Assembly: GCF_029784165.1 (NCBI RefSeq)
Contig: NC_073695.1
Coordinates: forward strand, 247,875,589 to 247,939,588
Direction: 5' to 3'
Origin: Wyeomyia smithii
Lineage: Eukaryota; Arthropoda; Insecta; Diptera; Culicidae
Length of the DNA: 64,000 nt
The position numbers were made by a program, and so were the translations under genes. Under the pieces are notes generated by a model that made no database searches, was not told the DNA's origin, and saw only the letters and a list, made by a program, of their open reading frames with translations. Positions 1 through 11,614 of this stretch are shown here, piece by piece (the first letter of the stretch is position 1; each line of letters begins with the position of its first letter).

Positions 1-1680
1 TAAAAAATCACATCCAAAAGACAAATCCATTCGATTCTACACTGATTGCCGTCGTTGGCCTTCGTATGTTTCTACCCTCCCCCACTCGTCAGGATGGGGC
101 GATTTGCTCGGATTAGTCCAGTGCTTTGACCACGGAAACCCATAAAAATGGCTAAACTCGTCCGGGTGGGGTGACTTTCTTCTGTTCCGGCCAGTAAGCG
201 TACGGTTCCGTGCGGATTCGCACCGTTGAGCTTGAGAAATGGCAACAATGAGAAAATCGCGCGCGCGAGCACAATAGAATAATCGGAAGGACAGCAGCAA
301 GTGGTATACGACAGGGAAGAAACAACACGAACGTATTTTTTTTTGCTTCGATACTAGAACATCGGGAGAGGATACAAGTGGTTAGAATGATTTGTCCCAC
401 TCCGGTGGGGTGACGTTTTGTCGGTAAAACAAACAGATTGCACAAAATTAAAAGAATTCCAGTTGTTCAAATTGTGTGCAGCTATAAGTGCGCTTTTTTC
501 TTTCTTTTGATTATCATGATAAATTTCCATTCTAGGGAAAAAAAATCTAACCAAGTTACGTCCAAGGTATGTCATTAAAAAGTAATATTTCAACAAGTTG
601 TCAGGGTAGAACATTCAGGAAAATGGTAGGAACTGATTCCGCCGGAGCGTTCGGTCTGCCCATAAAACAGCACAGCAAATTGTTCCTTATCGTGCGCCAA
701 TGACCAAACAATATGCACTAACATCGTCTTGCACGGACCCGCCTCGTGCAGCGTACAAGAAAACGAAAGCGTCGGGAGAGAGAGAAAAAAACTCCACCGC
801 TTTTATAAACATAGAGAACTTATAAAATATTTATTACGTTAGTGCTATGTTATTTCCATATTTAAACTTAATTTACGACCAGTTATAACAGTTTTGCTTG
901 CGCCTGCTGTGGCCGCGCTGTCGGCTGCGGGTTCGGGAGTCCCCGCGAGTAAAGTGGGCTTCCTCCGATGGAGCGAGCGTTTCATAACTTTTGCACGGAG
1001 AAAGTGAACCAGTCATCGGTGGTACCTCGGTTGTAGCTTCGGTTGATAACAGCAGCACAGGACAAGCCTCGAGAACTTCGTAGGTTGCTAGCAACAGCAG
1101 CTGTACAATGTGAAGAGTTGTCAACTGCCTTCTGCTTCAGCCTGGTGGGGGTTGCGTCGCGACGCCAGTTGGTAATGGTATATTGCAAACTATTACTAAA
1201 CGGCTCGCGGTGGCACGGTAGATGATGGTTGCGTGCGATAGTTTGTGCCCGCTGGGGGATGTGCAACGATGCGGATGTATGCAACCACGGAAGATATAAA
1301 TTTTACAGATTTTTTTTATTTTCGTATTTGCGTTCATGTCGGCGGCGGCGGCGGGTTTGCAAAGTAGCACTCGTGTCTATCGCGATACGAAAATACCTGC
1401 GGATGTCAGACCTGCTGAAGTGGGGTGTGTAGACGTCACGATTGCAGTTGAAATAAGCCGTAGTCATTTGAAGAAAATGGCATGACTTCCTGGGGTAAAT
1501 TGATGTCAAAGAAAAGAAAATTACTAACATAATAATCATCATCTTCAAAATCATCATCATTATCATCATCATCATCATCATTCATTATCTCGTTATTAAA
1601 AATTTAAAATCGTTTTAGATTACTATACAGTCACACGGGATATAAGGCATCCTCGATAAAACGTAACTTTTTTAAATATT
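1..1680. other. Non-genic stretch, no gene recognised
   Basis: No open frame here resembles a known protein. The first 420 bases contain three similar patches around a GGGGTGAC-like core (near 97, 170 and 410), which suggests a small degenerate repeat. The part from about 880 to 1430 is less AT-rich than the rest but carries no convincing exon with splice sites. It is read as intergenic or upstream intronic sequence. Confidence 0.5.
1533..1582. repeat. (ATC)n microsatellite
   Basis: An imperfect trinucleotide tract of ATC units interrupted by TTC and ATT units. The longest pure run is about six units. It explains the methionine-rich short open frame on the opposite strand, which is not a gene. 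Confidence 0.85.
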
Positions 1681-1739
1681 ATGAAATTAAATTACAACAA
1701 TTATGTATGTATGTATTGTATATTACTTACTTTACTTTT

Positions 1740-3970
1740 ACGGCGGCAGACCGATTATCGATCCAATGCCGTATCCAGAATACATCGCCATGTCACTCGA
1801 ACTGCTTTGCTCCAATCTCCCCTAAGACTTATTTTGCGGGCATTCTTGTCGATAGCACACATCCAACGAGTACGGGGCCTACCTCGAAGTCGACGGCCTT
1901 TGTCGGGGTTTCTGCTAAATATAGTCCGAAATTCTAGCCACATGCCCAGCTCCCTGCATCCTGCCGGGATTTATCCGCTTGACCATATCCGCCGATTTGT
2001 ACCCCTGGTAAACTTCATGGTTCATGCGTCTGCGCCAAACACCATTTTCTAGTTTGCCGCCAAGAATTGAACGCAAAACCCTATGCTCAAAAACACCAAG
2101 AGCTCGCCGATCGACCTCTTTCTACGTCCATGCTTCATGGCCGTAGAGAGCCACGGGAAGGATTAATATTTAGTACGGGTTTGTAGACTGCGGCACCTCA
2201 GCTGGTTACGAAATCCGTAGAAGGCCCTCTTTGCAGCTGCTATTCGCCCTTTTTATCTCACGGCTAACCTCTTTGTCAAATGTCACTAATGTACGCAGGT
2301 AAATAACTTCGTCGACTACTTCAAAAGTTTCCCTATCTAATACCACCTCAGCACAAACATCCTTCGGACTACCACGCTCTCTACCGGCCACCATGTATTT
2401 CGTTTTAGCAGAGTTAATTATGAGCCCCATTCTCGCAGCTTCTCTTCTGAGAGGTCCCAAGGCCTCTTCCACTGCTCTACGGTCGATACCAATGATGTCG
2501 ATAACGTCCGCAAAACCTAGAAGCATGTCCACTGCGATTTTGGACAATAAGTTTAACAGCCCGTCTCTCTGCTTCAAACAATCTAACATCACGAAGGAGT
2601 CCGATATCTCACCGGCTATCCTGACGCATGATATAGACCCTTCATGGGTGGCACGTATCAGCCTAATTAGTTTTGTTTGGAAACAATGCTCGAGTATAAT
2701 TCGCCATAACTCATTTCTCTTAACTGTATCGTACGCTGCCCTAATCTCTATGAACAGATGGTGAGTCTGCAAGTTTAATTCTCAAAATTTATCGAGGATC
2801 TGTCGCAGTGTGAACATTTGGTCCGTAGTGGAGCGTCTCCCTCGAAAACCACAATGGTAATCGCCAACAAATGTCTCCGACAACGGCCTCAGTCTATGAA
2901 CAGAATACGGGAGAGAGTTTTGTAAACGATGTTGAGAAGAGTTATGCCCCGATAATTGCTACAGTCCAGACGGTAGCCTTTCTTGTAGATCGGGGATAGG
3001 AGGCCCTCAAAGCAGTCCGAGGGTAATTTTTCATCGGACCACACTCTCAGTATGATCTGATGTGAAGCACGATACAGCTGTTCGCTCCCGACTTTGAAGA
3101 GTTCGGCTGAAATTGCAATTGCCTTGCAGTTCTTCAGCTCTTTCATTGCTTTCTCAACCTCGTCCATGGATGGTGGGTCCCCAGCTTTGCCATCATCCTC
3201 AATCACCATCCTGCTTCTTTCGACTACACTGTTTTCTTCAACATTCAACAGCACACTAAAGTGTTCCAACACCTGGCCACTTCAGTTCTATCGGTAATCA
3301 GGTTCCCCTCCCAATCATCGCACATGACAGGGGCTGACAAGTTTTAGTTCCTGATTCCATCAACCTTCCTGTAGAAGCTTCTCGCATCGTAAATGGAAAA
3401 GCAATCTTCTGCATCCGCAAGAATACGCTCCCAAAGCTGTCGTTTCTTTTGGCGATGGAACCTTTTTTCAGCAGCTCTAGCTTTCCGGTATCTTTCCACG
3501 CTCTGAAAAATCTCAGCCGAGGCTAACATGTGCACTCAGGCGTGGTTCTTTCTTCATCCGTCACTCGCTGGCACTCTGCGTCAAACCACTCATTGGACGT
3601 GGCTGTCGCAGATGTACCCAACACTTCTTCCCGCTGTGGTGCTGCTTGTACTGCGGATATGCTTCCACTGTTTATTCAGGTTACCTCCAACTTCATCCTT
3701 TAACCCGCTCATCAACTTTCCGCAGGTACTCTGTAGCCACTTCTCCAGTTGATAGCCGCTGTATGTTCAACTGTACCCTCTTTGTCGTCCTGGATTTTAC
3801 CACGTTGGACAACCAGGCGCGAATCTTGGACACCACCGAGTTTCCAATAATCGTTGTCCTGTTTCATTCGCCTAGGTCGATGCCGAATATTCCGTTTCGT
3901 ATTTATATCTGGATTGTTCGTAGTATTTTACCTTCGGTATGCTGCCTTATTAGGCTGCGATACCTAGTCT
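1740..3970 (-). pseudogene. Decayed RTE-like non-LTR retrotransposon, 5'-truncated
   Basis: Reading on the minus strand, pieces of one LINE polyprotein follow in the expected order. A fingers region with SNYRGITLLN lies near 2950, a palm region with GFADVIDIIG near 2500 (the usual FADD core reads FADV), and a C-terminal piece with GRPRTRW at 1755-1943. The pieces are in different frames and broken by stops, and a segment around 2780-2890 has no clean frame, so it cannot encode an active enzyme. The SNYRGITLLN-type motif and the RWxGHV/GRPRTRW-type C-terminus fit RTE-like elements widespread in mosquitoes. Clade assignment is from motif memory; CR1-like is the alternative. The endonuclease region, expected above 3540, is not clearly readable. 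Confidence 0.7.
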
Positions 3971-3974
3971 CGCG

Positions 3975-6205
3975 ATGAAGCTGCCGTCTTAAATATAGCT
4001 GACGAGGCACCACGTTTGTGATTCAGCCGCCCGCTCCGAATTAGACGCTGTTGTACGCCGCCCCTAACATGAGGATACAGCCGCGTACGATCCCCCTTCC
4101 CAGTCTCCACGGAGGAGTTGGTTGATTTTGGGGTGTATAATGTTCCCGATTAATAGTTGTAGTAAGTTTCTAAACCAATTAGTACCGTAAAATGGTGTAA
4201 AATTGATATTTTTTTAATGTTTTGGGACTGCTTATGTTTGTCTACGAAAATTAAGAGGCATAAGACAGGTTTATATATACTACTAGGTGAAGGGAAATAA
4301 GTTTTTGCGCACCTTTGAGTAACCATAATGATAAACCTTTTTTTTTCGAGCTTTGATATAACGTGAAGAAAAATTGTTTTCTCGTTACAATTACCTTATT
4401 TATTTAAACCAAGTTGAAAATAATTTTTTCTTCCTCTGGATTCCAGGAACGTTTTCAGGCATTTTTATTCAATTTGGAATCGATTTAAACCATTATTTTC
4501 ACTTTTGACTTTTTTAGCCTTCAGAGACGGTTTTTATCTATTTTAAGTTTAATTAGTAATTTATTATTTTTTATTCTTTCAAGTTTTTCGAAGTGTTTTC
4601 AAATATTTTAAGCTTTTGTGCATTTCAAATTAAGTTCGATATTGTTTTTTTTTCTGAAGTTGTAGTTGCTTTTTTCAGTTATCAGATACTGATTTGAGAT
4701 CAATTTTTGGGCTTAGAGGCGATTTTATGCTCGTTTGACCGGTTTCCTTCTTAATTTCGAATTATTATCTCTTGTGGCCTTTCAACTTTTTCACGTTTTA
4801 TAGACATTTTTACTTTTTAATTTTGACCATGGAATTTACTAGCCGTTCTGAATATGTTTGAGGATGTTTTATTTTCAAGCTGTCTAAAGCAACTTAGGAG
4901 CCGAATAGTTTATTTTTGTTTTGTTTAACTAAGCCGCAAAAAAGGGCCTCCAGTTATTACAGCGTTCATTTTTTATTATTCTGCTTTTGGTTTTTCTAGT
5001 TTCTGAGAATGCTCCAGTTGAATTCGGTAAATTTTCATGTCAGCTCCGGTTTTTATGAGTGTTATAAATTTTTTTGAAACAAGGTGACAATAATTTTTTT
5101 TGCTTACTTTTAAACAATTTCGGTAGCTTTTCGGCGCGTTTGTTTAATTTTTGCTTTAGCAATATTTAATAGGTATTATAAGCTGAATTATGACCTTTTT
5201 GATTTTTTTGTTCTTTTGAACGCTTTTAGCTATTTTCAATTGCACTTGAAATCTTCCGTAATTTCTTCTTTCCAAGAGATTAATTATAAATCGATAAATT
5301 AATTATCTAAATAAGCTCTTTTCAAAATCTAAAATCTCGTCGGACTTTCTTATGAAAACCACAAAAGATTAGCTTGATGACTGCCCGATCATGGGGAAAT
5401 CAAGAAAAAAAAGTTATAATTTTTATAAAAAAAATATTTTTCAATTTTTTTCTACTTGGTATTCAGAATTCGGTCAAAGTGACAAAACTGTGTGAAGGCG
5501 AATAACAAGAGCATTCATAGTACAATATTCCCAGCTATTTAAATCTATTCTATCCCTCATACAGCATGCTCTGACAAAAACTTTTAACCATGCCGATAGC
5601 GGTTTGAATCTCTCGTTCGTTCAAACATCAACTACTTCGCGCTTGCTTGACTGAAGTCTCTGTTCAAAGTTTTATCAATTCGCTGGATTGGTAGTGATTT
5701 TCCAATTTCTGGTGCTGAAATAACTATTAGCCATTGGTTTCTTGTAACATGGTTTTATAGTAACACTAATTTAAAGAATCATGTTTCATCCTGTAGAGCA
5801 CCCAATGCTTGCTGTAGGCTGACAAAACTAAATAGGCGCAATAAGTTTGATATCATTCATTACTTTCTTGAACGAATGAATGACAAAGCATGACAAAAAG
5901 TAACACCAGCCGAATCAGTAAAACGTTAAATTTGGGGTAAGGGTAACTAGATTCAATTCAGTATCACTGCAAAGGGTGAGAGTGAGTATAAAGTTTGCTT
6001 CATTTCAGGTGTATTCCAAGCATTGAATGTGAGATTTTTTTTTAAAGTACAAAATTACTAGTCAAAGACACTGGCTGTAAAAATAGTGTATCACGAACAG
6101 AGTGCTGAAAAAATATCATATTTGGGAATGAAACAAAGGTGCTTATGTGCGAATGAAGGGAACAGGAATAAATCTGAACGTTGCATCAATACAATTTTCG
6201 TACTT
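3975..6205. other. AT-rich non-genic stretch with T-rich decayed repeat
   Basis: No gene seen. From about 4190 to 5330 the sequence is T-rich with recurring words such as CTTTCAACTTTTT and TTTTGAC. It looks like the complement of the A-rich decayed repeat at 18.5-26 kb and is probably an old, diverged member of the same sequence class. 5400-6200 holds no recognisable element. Confidence 0.45.
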
Positions 6206-7569
6206 TTTGCCTTTCTCCTAGAAAGGTATAGCAATCACTTGTAAAACCGAAAGTATAAAAGTGCTCCAAAGGGCCGAATATATCACTCGACTCAGCTCGA
6301 CGAGCTGAGCATTTTCTGTATGTATGTGTGTGTGTATGTGTGTGTGTATGTGCAGATTTTTATTCTCACTCACTTTTCTCAGAGATGGCTGGACCGATTT
6401 TCATGAAATTAATTGCAAATGAAATGATGTCCCATAAGACCCTATTAAATTTCATTGTGATCGGATTTTTAGTTTAGAGGTTATGTATCAAAATGTAAAA
6501 ATCATGAAACATCATTATCTCGAAAACTACACAACCGATTTGAACAAAATTGATTTCAAAAGAACGAGCTACTTGAAAAACCCTTAACTTTTGAATTTCA
6601 CAAAGATTGAACTTGTGATTCAAAAGTTATGAAAAGAAACGTGTTTTGGAGACTGTTTAATCTCACTCATGTTTCTCAGATATGGCTGAACCGATTTTCA
6701 TAAAATCAGTGTCAAATGGAAGGTCTAGTTGCCCCATAAGACCCTATTGATTTGTTTTGCAATCGGACTGTTACTTTTCCTGTTATGTTAAAAAATTTGA
6801 AATCCAGCTATGAAAAAGAAAATATTCCAAAGACTACTTGGACTCACTCACTTTTCTCAGAGATGGTTGAACCGATTTCTACAAAATTAGTGTCAAATAA
6901 TAAGTCTAGCTGCCGCATAACACCCTATTGAATTTTACTTTAATCGAACTGTAACTTCGTCTGTAATGTACCGAGATGTGAAAACCACGAAACTTCATTA
7001 TCTCAGAAACTACAAAACCGGTTTGATCAATATTATTATCAGATGAGCGGGCTAGTCAAGAGTTAACTGATGAATTATGATTGAACACGTGGTTTCAAAT
7101 TTTGGCTGCCCTATACGTTCCCATTTAATTTGATTATAATCGAACTTAAGCTACCGTTATGAATTAAACTCTCAATAAAACAACGAAAGTCTATTATCTC
7201 AAAGATTACGTGACTTATTTGACTAGTGCCATACGAACGAGTCATCTCTTAAACTTACAAATAACAAACTTCATAACAATTTGATATGTGGCTCAAAAGT
7301 TATGGAAAGAAAAGAAATTCAAAGACTATTGAAAGCTATACCTGCTTTGATCAGTATATGCGGCCTCAACATAATATAAATGTGGTATCGTACAATTTGA
7401 ACTTACCAAATTCATTGATTACTTGCGATGTGTTTAAAATCAGCAAATGCACGACGAATCGGTCATAGGATATAATCAAAGTCGAATAACAAATCGTTTA
7501 AAATGACAACATCCTCGACTTTTGGCTTCTGTACATCGCCTTAATTCTGAATATATTCATATTGGGTGG

Positions 7570-8815
7570 TATTCGGTCATTTTAGCAGATTTTCTGGCAT
7601 CAATCTGACACCGGAAATACCCATATAGGGAGGTATTTAGTTATTTTGGTTGTTTTCCAGAAACTAAAAGTGGTCGTCTTTGAATTCAAAATTGTATCCA
7701 GGGTCAATGTTTGGTTTCTATGCATCATCTCGATAGCGGAAATATTCTTATTGAGTATTTTTCGGTCATTTGCGACCGTTTCCTAGAAGTTTCCATTGAG
7801 CAATTCAAAATGGTGCCTGAGGTCAATTATTAGCTCCTTGCATCATTCTGGTTCCAGAAATACTCATATTGGATAGTATTTGTTTATTTTAAGCTGTTTT
7901 TCACAAACCGGTGTTCGCCATCTTGGATTTCAAAATGGTATTTAAGATAATTTCTGGCCCCTGAAAGTTATTCTGGTTGAAGAAACACCCACATTGGGTG
8001 TTATTCGATCATTTCCGGCTGTTTCCCAGGAACCGGAAGTCGTTAACCTAGAATCCAAAATGGGGTCTTTGGTCGATTCCAGCTGCTGTGTATCATTCTA
8101 GATCCGGAGATACTCATGTTAGACGGGAATCGGCCATCTTTGGCTGTTTTCCAGAAATCAGAAGTTGCCATCCTACAATTGATAATGGTGTCTGAGGTCA
8201 ATTTTTAGCTTCTTGCAACATTCTGGCTCCGGAGATTCTCATATTGGGTGGTATTTGGTCACTTTGGGCTGTTTTTTAGAAACCGAAAGTCGTCATTTTG
8301 CCTGTAAAATTAAATTCTGTCATCTGGGCGTAACTTTGGTTCCGAAAACATTCATGTTGAATGGTATTTGGTCATTTCCGGCTATTTGCCAGACACCGGA
8401 AGTCGCCATGTTAAAATTCAAGATTGTGTCTGTGATCAATTTTAGCTTCTGTCCATCTTTCTGATTCCGGAGATACTCATATTTAATGGGAATCGTCCAT
8501 TTCAGGCCGTTTTCCAGAAACCGGAAGTTGCCATCTTACAATTCAAAATGTTGTCTGAAGTCGATTTGTGGCTTTTCGGAAATACCCATATTGGGTGATA
8601 TTTGGTCGTTCGCCGCTGTTTTTCCGAAACCGGTAGTCGCCATTTTGAATTTCATGATGGCATTTGAAGACAATTTCGATCGATTTTAGCTCCTTTGTAT
8701 CATTCTAGATCCGGATATTATTATATTGGGTGGAAATCGGCCATTTTTGGCTGTTTTCCAGAAACCGGAAGTTGCAATCTTACAATCCAAAATGTTGCCT
8801 GAGGTCGATTATGGA
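7570..8815 (+). repeat. Tandem array of a ~123-bp unit with CCGGAAGT core
   Basis: About ten diverged units recur with anchors at roughly 7660, 7786, 7910, 8031, 8156, 8279, 8394, 8519, 8628 and 8762. Each carries a variant of AAACCGGAAGTCGCCAT, then TTCAAAATGG, then a CATTCTGGTTCCGGAAATAC-like segment and ATATTGGGTGGTATTTGGTC. Related arrays lie at 30030-30400 and 60000-61230. Frames are broken in most units, so it is non-coding. Confidence 0.8.
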
Positions 8816-9345
8816 ACAAATTTGTTACCCCTAAAAACATTCACATGCCAAATTTGGTTCCCTTTACTCGGTTAGTTCTCGAGATGTGCAGAAATTTGTG
8901 TTTAATTTGTATGGCACCCCTTCCTTTCAAAAAAAGGAGGGGTGTCAAAATATTATGGACATATTTTTTACTACTAAAAACATTTACCTGCCAAATTTGG
9001 TTCCATTTTGTTGATTAGTTCTTGAGATGTGCAGAAATTTGTGTTTCATTTGTATGAAACCCCACCCTACCAGAAAAGAGAGGGGCGTCCTACTATTATG
9101 GACATTTTTATTACCCCTTAAAACATCCACATGCCAAATTCGGTTTCATTTGCTTGGTTTGTTCTTGAGTTGTGCAGAAATTTATGTTTCATTTGTATGG
9201 GACCCCTCCCTTCCAGAAGAGGGAGGGGTCTCAAACTATCATAGGAACCTTTATCGGCATCAAAAATCCCTACATACAAATTTTCACGTCGATCGGTTCG
9301 GTAGTTTTCGAGCCTATATGGATCAGACAGACAGACAGACCGGAC
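8815..9345 (+). repeat. Three tandem ~150-bp units ending in a CAGA tract
   Basis: Units begin near 8820, 8965 and 9110. Each contains CCAAATTTGGTT, a GAGATGTGCAGAAATTTGTG stretch and a CCCCTCCCTTCCAGAA-like segment. The last unit runs on into TCGATCGGTTCGGTAGTTTT and a CAGA tract of about four units (9324-9340). A related sequence in opposite orientation borders the large TCTG array at 45245-45395. Confidence 0.75.
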
Positions 9346-9464
9346 TGCATATGCATAAGATTACAACATCAATATTTTAGAGCCTAAAGAGTGAATATAC
9401 ATTTATTAGATTGAAGCGTTCATGTGAATCTATTTAAACAAATAAAAGTTTGAATGAGAAAGGC

Positions 9465-10084
9465 TGGGTCCGACCGCTAGGTGGATTAATTTAGGTTTTG
9501 TTGTATGCGCGGCCTTAGAGCGTGTTTTTGCATTGTGAGTGAGTGGGTTTTTTTTTTCTCAATATTCTATAGCTTGTACAAAAGATTTCATAGTTTCATC
9601 TTCCATCTTCTTTATCTTACTTTTTTGTTTTTGTTCTCTTATTTGGTTTCTTAGAGCAGTTCTCAGCTATATTAAAACCTTTTTATTTTAATTTTGGCCC
9701 TTTCTGTATTTTGGAACCTCTTTTCAGTTCTTTTTTGCTAAGCTTTAAAACGTTTTAGAGTGGATTTTTTAGTATATTTTGTTGCTTTGCAACATGGATT
9801 ACTTTGCTGGTTTGAAGAGCAGTTATTAATGTTTTTTGCCATTTTTATTTTTATCTCTTCCAACTTCGGAACCATTTGCAACAAAATGTGAAAACGATTT
9901 CTACTTTTTCCTTTTCTGTTGAATTTTGATGCGAATCTTTTTATATATGGCTTTTTTGGTCTAGGTGGTTTGGGGCTGAATTTAAAATTATTTTTGTTAT
10001 TCTTCGCTGACTTTTTATAAATATGGAGTTATTCTCCTTTCAACTTCTGCCTTTTAGAGTTGTTATGAAATATTTCGACTAATC
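9465..10084. other. T-rich non-genic stretch
   Basis: No gene or clear repeat boundary seen. Composition and recurring T-rich words resemble 4190-5330. Confidence 0.4.
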
Positions 10085-10620
10085 TGTATTTGTTGGGTTG
10101 ACGCCATATACACCGACATTAGGGTCGCGTTTGATACCTTCGTGGTAAACCTTCTTCTTGCTAAGCTACACTGTCTAGTAATTCCCAATAGAACAGACAG
10201 ATTTACGTGACCAGTCGGATCCAAAGTATCTGGCAGTTTTATGCCATCCTATGGCGTGCCTCAAAGGAGTAATTTGGGCCCACTGTTGTTTGTATTATTT
10301 TTCAATGATGTAACGATAATTCTTGCGAATACTCATTTATGCTGACGATTTCAAAATCTTCTTTATCATACGAAATGAAACCGATTACAGAGAGCTGTAG
10401 AAGCTTCGTTTATTGGTGTGAGTCAAACTTCTGAAAAACTGAGCGTGTCGAAGTGTTGCGTGATCTCATATCGACGACTTAAAAGTTCAATTCTCTACAA
10501 CTACGTCGTAGATGATCAGGTGCTTGAACGATGCAATGAAGTCAGAGATCTTGGCGTGTTGCTGGACCACCCACTATCATTAAAGCAACACGCAAAAGTT
10601 GGAGTGTGAGTAACCAGACC
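10085..10620 (+). pseudogene. Reverse transcriptase scrap of a Jockey/CR1-like LINE
   Basis: On the plus strand, frames joined across stops read GVPQRSNLGPLLFVLFFNDV (about 10254-10315), a good match to the conserved RT segment around the primer grip. This is followed by a degenerate active-site area (CTGACGATTTCAAAATC near 10341) and a thumb-like segment ending DLGVLLDHPLSLKQH near 10585. Premature stops and frameshifts show it is dead. Only the middle of the RT survives; both ends of the element are missing. Clade is uncertain between Jockey and CR1. Confidence 0.65.
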
Positions 10621-11614
10621 ATTTATGAGCTTTTACAGAGCATTTAATGATCTATTTTGAAACCAGTACAACGCATGTGCGTTGAGCATAACGCATTTGA
10701 TGCTCTAGCGTATTTTAAATGTATTTGACAGCTCCGAACCACTTAGCTTAGAACGATTTCATCGGTGTAGGTATCGTTATAATGATTTGTAGTGGTGTTG
10801 GTAACGTTTTACAGGAGACTGCCCTCGTTGATGCAGTGTAACCAGCATTGGTTGCTGATAATTGAGGTACTTTTAAGTTTATTGAGACATCACCTGATCG
10901 ATTCATTTTCAAGAACCGATCATTAAAAAACAACATAGAATCATTATTAATAACAGAAGACATTGGATATGTTCAAAAAATTACAGAGAAACTGATTTTG
11001 TCGAAAAAAAAATTTAGGTATAATTGTGTCAATTCTGCTTACACCACAGCAGAGCGAGAGACGAGTGGTGTATCACTCTTGAGAGAATACGTAGCAGAAC
11101 GCCGCGCAGAATACACTGCTGAGATCAATTCGATATAACTCAAAGAGCAAACATGCGTGACGTACGGCTGGATTTTTTTTTTCAGTTTCGAGATGCATAG
11201 TAAACACCGTTGTTTACTTTCCTACCTGGGTATATGTTTCTCTCACAGTAAAAGCACGTTTTGCAGTGATCTCTGTTGTGTTTAAGCGTATTGTCTTTTC
11301 GTGTGAAAAAGATCACACCAGTTTGCTATCTCTCTGGAGAAATATTTCAGCACGATTTGCTGCTCTCGTCAAGCTAGTGCGTTGCAGAGTGATCTGGCGA
11401 GATTTTTGCCGCAGGTTAATGAACAGCTTTACTCACGGCTGTTAATTGACCTACGGCAAGAATTTCGCCCGTTCGCTCACGTTGGCATTCAGCTTGGCAT
11501 TCAGCTTGGCAGAGGCCTGAGGCTCTGGTTGTAGTGAACGTGGATAACGGCGCATGACGATTTGCCTTGCCGTGTAGTAATGATACACATTTGGATTTGA
11601 ATCATGTCTATGTG
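10621..11614. other. Non-genic stretch, possible non-autonomous element with terminal hairpin
   Basis: No coding region recognised. The sequence from about 11030 to 11480 has a different base composition from its flanks and ends in a strong imperfect hairpin (11396-11469). It may be a small non-autonomous transposon, but its limits could not be found. Confidence 0.4.
11396..11469. repeat. Imperfect 32-bp inverted repeat (hairpin)
   Basis: Left arm 11396-11427 begins GGCGAGATTTTTGCCGCAGG. The right arm 11438-11469 is its reverse complement with about five mismatches, and the loop is 10 bases. It could be the subterminal hairpin of a small transposon; there is no independent evidence of function. 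Confidence 0.7.

Larger units (their letters stand above)
6209..9464. mobile_element. Composite non-coding repeat element with short GCCTTTCTC inverted ends
   Basis: The left edge begins GCCTTTCTC at 6209 and the right edge ends GAGAAAGGC at 9464, a 9-bp inverted terminus. Inside are a TG-rich microsatellite (about 6319-6351), repeats starting CTCACTCA at 6365, 6661 and 6842 with the phrase ATGGCTGAACCGATTTTC, a ten-copy array of about 123 bp (7570-8815), three copies of a unit of about 150 bp (8815-9270), and a short CAGA tract at 9324-9340. No transposase is present, so it would be non-autonomous. No target duplication was found. The short ends could be coincidental, and the element could instead be several repeats lying side by side. 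Confidence 0.55.
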
